Source: Burkholderiales bacterium
GTDB taxonomy: Bacteria > Pseudomonadota > Gammaproteobacteria > Burkholderiales > Burkholderiaceae_C
Direction: 5' to 3'
Length of the DNA: 37,458 nucleotides
NCBI GenBank assembly: GCA_025350145.1
Contig: JANXYH010000125.1
Coordinates: 1-37,458 of the forward strand
Part shown: piece after piece, positions 33,650-37,458 of the stretch
Layout: each line of letters opens with the position of its first letter
Numbering within the stretch: position 1 is the first letter of the stretch
The notes under the pieces: generated by a model
The model's database searches: none
What the model was told of the DNA's origin: nothing
Seen by the model: only the letters and a program-made list of their open reading frames with translations
Made by a program: the position numbers and the translations under genes

Positions 33650-34375
33650 ATGACCGACACCCTGGATCCCGACCTGCGCCAACGCCTGCTGGGTGTCAGC
33701 GTCGCCACGCTCTGCACCGCCTTGTTCAAACGCGGCCTGCGCCAGCAGTTCATCCAGGCGCTGCGGCCGCTCAACCCCGGCCTGGCCGGCAACATGGTCG
33801 GGCCGGCCTACACCTTGCGCACTATTCCCGCGCGCGAGGACCTGAACCCGATCAGCGTGTTCAACGACCGGGCGCATCCGCAGCGCAGGGCGGTTGAAGA
33901 ATGCCCGCCCGGGGCGGTGCTGGTGATAGACAGCCGCAAGGACGCCCGCGCGGCCTCGGCCGGGGCGATTTTGGTGACCCGATTGATGGTCCGCGGCGTC
34001 GCCGGGGTGGTCACCGACGGCGGCTTTCGCGACTCACCCGAGATCGCCAGGCTGCCGTTCCACAGCTACCACCAGCGCCCGAGCGCACCGACCAACCTGA
34101 CCCTGCACCAGCCGGTCGACATCGGCTTGGCCGTCGCCTGCGGCGATGTCGCGGTCTGGCCGGGCGACATCCTGGTCGGCGACGCCGAGGGCGTGGTCGT
34201 GATTCCTGCGGCGATGGCCGACGAGATCGCCGCCGAGGCGGTCGAGATGACCGCGTTCGAAGACTTCGTCAGCGAACAGGTGCTGGGCGGCCGCTCCATC
34301 CTGGGGCTGTACCCGCCGACCGATGAACAAAGCCGGCAGGACTACGCCGCCTGGCGGGCGCGGACCGGGCGCTGA
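33650..34375 (+). CDS. RraA-fold aldolase, second copy
   Basis: 241 aa. Catalytic Arg-Asp in DGGFRDSPEI (R127, D128) and the signature PGDILVGDAEGVVVIP. These place it with the metal-dependent aldolases/decarboxylases. It lies 11 bp after the sugar-acid dehydratase, so it probably acts on the dehydratase product or a downstream 2-keto acid. Similarity to the 8785 gene is limited to the fold signatures; they are not recent duplicates. Confidence 0.86.
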   Translation: MTDTLDPDLRQRLLGVSVATLCTALFKRGLRQQFIQALRPLNPGLAGNMVGPAYTLRTIPAREDLNPISVFNDRAHPQRRAVEECPPGAVLVIDSRKDARAASAGAILVTRLMVRGVAGVVTDGGFRDSPEIARLPFHSYHQRPSAPTNLTLHQPVDIGLAVACGDVAVWPGDILVGDAEGVVVIPAAMADEIAAEAVEMTAFEDFVSEQVLGGRSILGLYPPTDEQSRQDYAAWRARTGR

Positions 34376-34486
34376 GAACCGTGTCAGGCAAGAAAAGGTG
34401 GCAGGCAAACGACCTGAACTATTCGTCAAGTGGGTCTACAACCTGGTGACACTTGACGGTCTGGCCGCGCGAAGGCCTACTGTGCA

Positions 34487-34506
34487 ATACGTCTTTGACG
34501 TATGAT
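34487..34506 (+). promoter_or_regulatory. Inverted repeat and -10 upstream of the RelE-type toxin
   Basis: ATACGTC, 3-bp spacer TTT, GACGTAT at 34487-34503: a perfect 7+7 repeat. It overlaps a good -10 element TATGAT at 34501-34506. No convincing -35 sits 16-18 bp upstream. The predicted transcription start would be at or next to the GTG at 34512. Confidence 0.5.
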
Positions 34507-34511
34507 TTCTT

Positions 34512-34832
34512 GTGCTCACCATCTACGAAACGCCTGTCTTCGTTGCTGAAGCCAGCCGGATCTGGTCGACCGACGAGCGACTTGAGTTCTTTGCCTGGAT
34601 TGCTGGCGAACCCGAAGCTGGCTCGGTCATTCCCGGGAGCGGCGGATGCCGCAAGGTTCGGTGGTCTCGCCCTGGAATGGGCAAACAAGGAGGCGCTCGG
34701 GTCATTTACTTCAACCGCCCGGAAGCAGGCGGGTTGTGCATGCTGCTCGTGTACCCAAAGGCCGAGAAGGACACGATCCCTGGCCACATTCTGAAAGCCA
34801 TCCGCAAGGAGATCGAAGATGACCACACGTAA
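34512..34832 (+). CDS. RelE/HigB-type toxin
   Basis: 106 aa from a GTG. MLTIYETPVFVAEASRIWST, LEFFAWIAGEPEAGSVIPGS, GCRKVRWSRPGMGKQGGARV and LVYPKAEKDTIPGHILKAIR match the RelE/HigB branch paired with NadS-type antitoxins. Expected to be an mRNA endoribonuclease. It overlaps the antitoxin by 14 bp. Lower GC than the flanking metabolic genes. Confidence 0.85.
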   Translation: MLTIYETPVFVAEASRIWSTDERLEFFAWIAGEPEAGSVIPGSGGCRKVRWSRPGMGKQGGARVIYFNRPEAGGLCMLLVYPKAEKDTIPGHILKAIRKEIEDDHT

Positions 34833-35124
34833 GTCCACCAAGGGCCAGTCCTCTGCAGAGGTGCTGGGCCTCAAACTCCTCGAGTCCGTCCGACAAATGA
34901 AGGCACGCAACTTTGCCCGCGCGACTGAAGTGGCGGTCAATGAAGTGGTCGAGGCTCGCCAAGGCACCGGGTTATCGCAGTCGGAGTTTGCGTCCGCCTT
35001 GAGTATCTCGAAGCGAACGCTTCAAGAGTGGGAGCAAGGTCGCAGGTCACCTTCGGGTGCGGCGCAAGCGCTTATTCGCATTGCACGCAAGCACCCAGAG
35101 GTCGTTCGCGAGGCGCTTGCGTAG
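34819..35124 (+). CDS. XRE-type antitoxin (NadS/HigA-like)
   Basis: 101 aa. C-terminal helix-turn-helix GLSQSEFASALSISKRTLQE, then WEQGRRSPSGAAQAL; the N-terminal part is helical and probably binds the toxin. Should repress its own promoter through the 34487-34503 inverted repeat and neutralise the toxin encoded by the overlapping gene. Confidence 0.87.
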   Translation: MTTRKSTKGQSSAEVLGLKLLESVRQMKARNFARATEVAVNEVVEARQGTGLSQSEFASALSISKRTLQEWEQGRRSPSGAAQALIRIARKHPEVVREALA

Positions 35125-35156
35125 CGGTGCGTGCGAGGCCGGGCAGCCGCCCTGCT

Positions 35157-35498
35157 TCACGACAACGCAGCCTTCGCCGGCTGCGCGGCCAGGCGCGGCG
35201 GATGTCGCGGCTGCACGGTCACCTGTACATTCACGTCAGTATCCAGCCGCTCCAAGATGGCGATTAGCCGGTCAATCGTGAAGCGATCCAGCTTGACATG
35301 CCGGATGCGCGAAAAATCCGTTGCAGCGATGCCAGTGCGAGCTTCGGCGGCCCGTGCCGTCATCGACGCGGCATCCATAGCCTTGATGATCTCGCTCGCC
35401 AGCAAAGTCTTTAGCTGCTCACCTACTGCGTTAGGGTAGCCAAGATCAGCGAACACATTGCCGCTGCCTCGGACGATCTCGATGGGATCCACGTTCAT
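35157..35498 (-). CDS. XRE-type antitoxin of a second module
   Basis: 113 aa. N-terminal region (EQLKTLLASEIIKAMDAAS) followed by MTARAAEARTGIAATDFSRI and RHVKLDRFTIDRLIAILERL, the HTH_37-like pattern of HigA2-type antitoxins. The ATG overlaps the toxin stop by 4 bp. Convergent to the previous module, 32 bp away. Confidence 0.85.
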   Translation of the reverse strand: MNVDPIEIVRGSGNVFADLGYPNAVGEQLKTLLASEIIKAMDAASMTARAAEARTGIAATDFSRIRHVKLDRFTIDRLIAILERLDTDVNVQVTVQPRHPPRLAAQPAKAALS

Positions 35499-35845
35499 GT
35501 CAGCATCTCCTTCAGGCGTTTGAGGCGGTCATGCACCAGGTCGATCTCGTGTTTCGGGGTCTTGATGCCTTCGGTCGACTTCTTCTGGAAAGCATGAATG
35601 ACCCATACCGCGTCTGCAATCTGTACGGCATAGACGACACGGAAGGCATCGCCCCGATGCTTCAGCACGATCTCCATCACGCCGCCATCGAAGCCCTTTA
35701 ACGGCTTGGCAATGTCCGCCTTGCTGCCCTCGGCCGCTATCGTCAAGGCCCGCAAGCCCTCCAGCTTTGAGCCCTCGGGGAACGCCTCGAACGCCTTCAG
35801 CGCCGCTTTGATCCATTGGATCGGTCTTGTTGTTGTCGCCCGCAT
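35495..35845 (-). CDS. Gp49-like RelE-type toxin (HigB2 type)
   Basis: 116 aa from ATG 35845 (MRATTTRPIQWIKAALKAFE). KPLKGFDGGVMEIVLKHRGD, then AFRVVYAVQIADAVWVIHAF and QKKSTEGIKTPKHEIDLVHD are the conserved blocks of the phage-derived Gp49 family. The open frame upstream is not used: it would cover the promoter and operator. Forms a toxin-first module with the overlapping antitoxin. Confidence 0.87.
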   Translation of the reverse strand: MRATTTRPIQWIKAALKAFEAFPEGSKLEGLRALTIAAEGSKADIAKPLKGFDGGVMEIVLKHRGDAFRVVYAVQIADAVWVIHAFQKKSTEGIKTPKHEIDLVHDRLKRLKEMLT

Positions 35846-35865
35846 AGCCTCACCGCCATCGATTG

Positions 35866-35895
35866 AGTATGGCAAATTTGCCAACATTCGGCAAG
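35866..35895 (-). promoter_or_regulatory. Promoter and operator of the Gp49-like module
   Basis: On the minus strand, -35 TTGCCG (35894-35889), 17-bp spacer, -10 CATACT (35871-35866). Between and over them lie the palindrome TGGCAAATTTGCCA (35870-35883) and a second, overlapping repeat with arms TTGCC and GGCAA, 7 bp apart (35879-35895). Three GGCAA/TTGCC half-sites in a row suggest cooperative antitoxin binding. Confidence 0.6.
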
Positions 35896-35929
35896 CTCGC
35901 CCTGCGCGGGTTTCTGCAACCGGAATATG

Positions 35930-36090
35930 CGACGCGCCAGTGCTTGACGCGCAAGGGCTTGATGCTCGTCGCCTTGCTGAGCACGCCACTGGCTGACCCG
36001 GCGCTGCAACGTGCGCAGCACCGAATCGCTGAACTGCTCGGGATGTCGCGCCGCAGTTCCTCCAGCACCGTCACCGCCATCAGCGAGGGC
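35930..36090 (-). pseudogene. Fragment of an IS21-family istA transposase
   Basis: Minus-strand reading from 36090 gives APSLMAVTVLEELRRDIP, then, after a one-base loss, EQFSDSVLRTLQRRVSQWRA. LRTLQRR-x-x-x-WRA is the characteristic C-terminal block of IstA. Only about 50 residues remain. It abuts the RAYT remnant at its upstream end, so one element was probably inserted into or recombined with the other. Confidence 0.65.
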
Positions 36091-36092
36091 GC

Positions 36093-36728
36093 GTCTACAC
36101 CCAGGCGTTCAATCGGCGCCATGGTCTGGTGGGCCATCTTTTTCAGGGGCGGTTCAAGGCCATCCTGGTCGACCGCGATGCCTACCTGCTGGCGCTTTGC
36201 CGGTACGTCGAACGCAACCCGGTGGCGGCCGGCCTGGTGCTGCGGCCGGCTGATTGGCCGTGGTCAAGCTTTCAAGCCCATGCCGGTATCACTGCCGCAC
36301 CGAGCTGGCTCGACAGCAATGCCTTGCTGGCCTGCCTGCTCGCCCGGCCGATCAAAGGTGCCACGGACCGCAGTCAGGCGGCATCGCGCTATGCCGAATT
36401 GGTCGATCAGGCCCGTGAGGACGACGGCAGCTTCTGGCACGCCGCCTTGCGCGAACAGGTCTACCTCGGTGACGAGGCCTTCGTGTAGCGCATGCAGGCC
36501 CAAGCCGAACCGGCCAGGCTGGCCGCTACTGCGGTTCCCAAAGCGCAGCGGGTGCCCGCCCAGAGCTGGGACGGGCATCTGCGGTCGAGCCACGGCGACC
36601 GCAATGCCGCATTGTTCTGCGCCTACCGCAGCGGCGGCTTCACGATGACCCGGCTGGCTGCGTTGGCGGGGCTGTCGGTGTCACACGTCAGCCGGTTGAT
36701 CGCGGCGCGGGAGAGGGGCGGGGATTAG
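36093..36728 (+). pseudogene. REP-associated tyrosine transposase (RAYT) remnant with an in-frame stop
   Basis: 5'-truncated: reading starts at VYTQAFNRRHGLVGHLFQGR, then FKAILVDRDAYLLALCRYVE and RNPVAAGLVLRPADWPWSSF, the IS200-like Y1 transposase domain of RAYTs. The HUH and catalytic parts upstream are missing. A TAG at 36486-36488 interrupts the frame between GDEAFV and RMQAQAEPARL; relatives usually have a codon such as GAG here. The C-terminal part ends in MTRLAALAGLSVSHVSRLIA, a helix-turn-helix. Cannot be active. Confidence 0.75.
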
Positions 36729-36861
36729 GGGAAATGGGAGACCCTTTGCCCCGAGTTGGGCCTCACTGCGTGCTACCGTGGCGGGAAGAAGGGCAGAAGT
36801 GCTGGGATACCAAACTGAAGTCTGTAAGAATGAGATCTTTCGCTACTAGAAGGAAACCACG

Positions 36862-37458
36862 ATGCCCTGGTTAAAAGCAGCGTTAAACTGGCTAGTAGAC
36901 CAGCTGATTGAGCGATGGCCAGTCATCTTGACTGCAATACTTGGCGGTGGTGGCTTTGCTTATCTGGCGAGCGTCTCGGCATTTTTTATGGCATACGGCC
37001 CGATCGTTTTGGGCGCCGTTGGCTTACTGGCCGTACTTGCGATTGGTGCTGCGGTAGCGATGCTAGGGTTCGGACGAAATCGACTGGCGTACGCACAGTA
37101 CCTCCGGTCGAAGGGCTTGGCACAGGGCACAAATGTTCTCAGCCCTACCCACACCCATGAGCGCATTCAACTTCACGACTTCTATCACCCATTCTTCAAA
37201 CCGACGGAAAATGTAAGGTTTGAGCAATGCGACTTGATGGGTCCTGGGAACATCTACCTGTCGGGATGCACTTTACTCCACTGTGCCTTCATTGAATGCG
37301 AGATCGTGATTGTTCGTCCGGACCGAGCGGTGACTGGCGCCATGCAGTTCAAGTTCTGCACGCTGGTGCGGAGCAGGCTGTTTAGAGCTACCTTGGTGAT
37401 GAATATCGAGGAATACATGAAGCTACCTGATGACATCCGCGCCGGCGTTCGAGTAGTC
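36862..37458 (+). CDS. Membrane protein with pentapeptide-like C-terminus, partial
   Basis: At least 199 codons, running off the window end. AAGGAA precedes the ATG. Two membrane segments follow a short amphipathic start (WPVILTAILGGGGFAYLASV, then MAYGPIVLGAVGLLAVLAIG), then a cytoplasmic part with NVRFEQCDLMGPGNIYLSGC, ECEIVIV and FKFCTLVRSRLFRATLV, a loose pentapeptide-repeat-like pattern. GC is clearly lower than the rest of the window, suggesting recent transfer. Function unknown. Confidence 0.65.
   Translation, partial: MPWLKAALNWLVDQLIERWPVILTAILGGGGFAYLASVSAFFMAYGPIVLGAVGLLAVLAIGAAVAMLGFGRNRLAYAQYLRSKGLAQGTNVLSPTHTHERIQLHDFYHPFFKPTENVRFEQCDLMGPGNIYLSGCTLLHCAFIECEIVIVRPDRAVTGAMQFKFCTLVRSRLFRATLVMNIEEYMKLPDDIRAGVRVV

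Overview
The window is about 37 kb of GC-rich chromosome. Family content, codon use, short intergenic gaps and many 4-bp start/stop overlaps suggest a betaproteobacterium of the Burkholderiales (Comamonadaceae or Rubrivivax/Leptothrix-like). This is inferred from gene families; no rRNA or marker gene is present. I saw no tRNA, rRNA or CRISPR array.

Layout: (1) 111-2914, two-subunit molybdenum hydroxylase (IorA/IorB-like), with the large subunit carrying a Tat-type signal and a lipobox. (2) 2915-6473, an accessory island: a frameshifted GH24 lysozyme followed by an intact exported LprI-like protein, a 5'-truncated antitoxin, a hicAB module, a 3'-truncated antitoxin and a complete higBA-type module. 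(3) 6620-12287, a plus-strand metabolic run: secreted alpha/beta hydrolase, RraA-fold aldolase, VOC protein, HPP-CBS membrane protein and TauD-like dioxygenase. (4) 12313-14254, minus-strand operon of a VTT/TVP38 membrane protein and a cytochrome P450. (5) 14310-15139, two small plus-strand genes. (6) 15156-18476, a large class III cyclase/AAA/TPR signalling protein. (7) 18661-20121, metY split by a 166-bp palindromic MITE-like element, then a lipoprotein. (8) 20716-28539, a long minus-strand run: cNMP-binding protein, His/Met-rich DUF2946-like protein, outer-membrane barrel, zinc-type ABC binding protein and permease without an ATPase, alcohol dehydrogenase, MFS transporter and an NAD-dependent epimerase. 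(9) 29013-34375, plus-strand cluster: acyl-CoA dehydrogenase, short MetE-like enzyme, IlvD/EDD dehydratase and a second RraA-fold enzyme. (10) 34512-37458, a second accessory island: two complete RelE/HigB-HigA modules in opposite orientations, an IS21 istA remnant, a REP-associated transposase (RAYT) remnant with an in-frame stop, and the start of a lower-GC membrane protein that runs off the end.

Metabolic genes alternate with two islands of toxin-antitoxin and transposase debris. Three TA modules have a perfect inverted repeat at or next to the toxin start, and the fourth has one between its -35 and -10. In the 5864 module the predicted transcription start falls on the toxin ATG, so that mRNA may be leaderless. 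The most unusual items are the lysozyme/LprI pair, the MITE inside metY, the 9-bp repeat expansion inside hicA, and the orphan metal ABC cluster. All motif and coordinate calls were made by reading the sequence; no database search was run.
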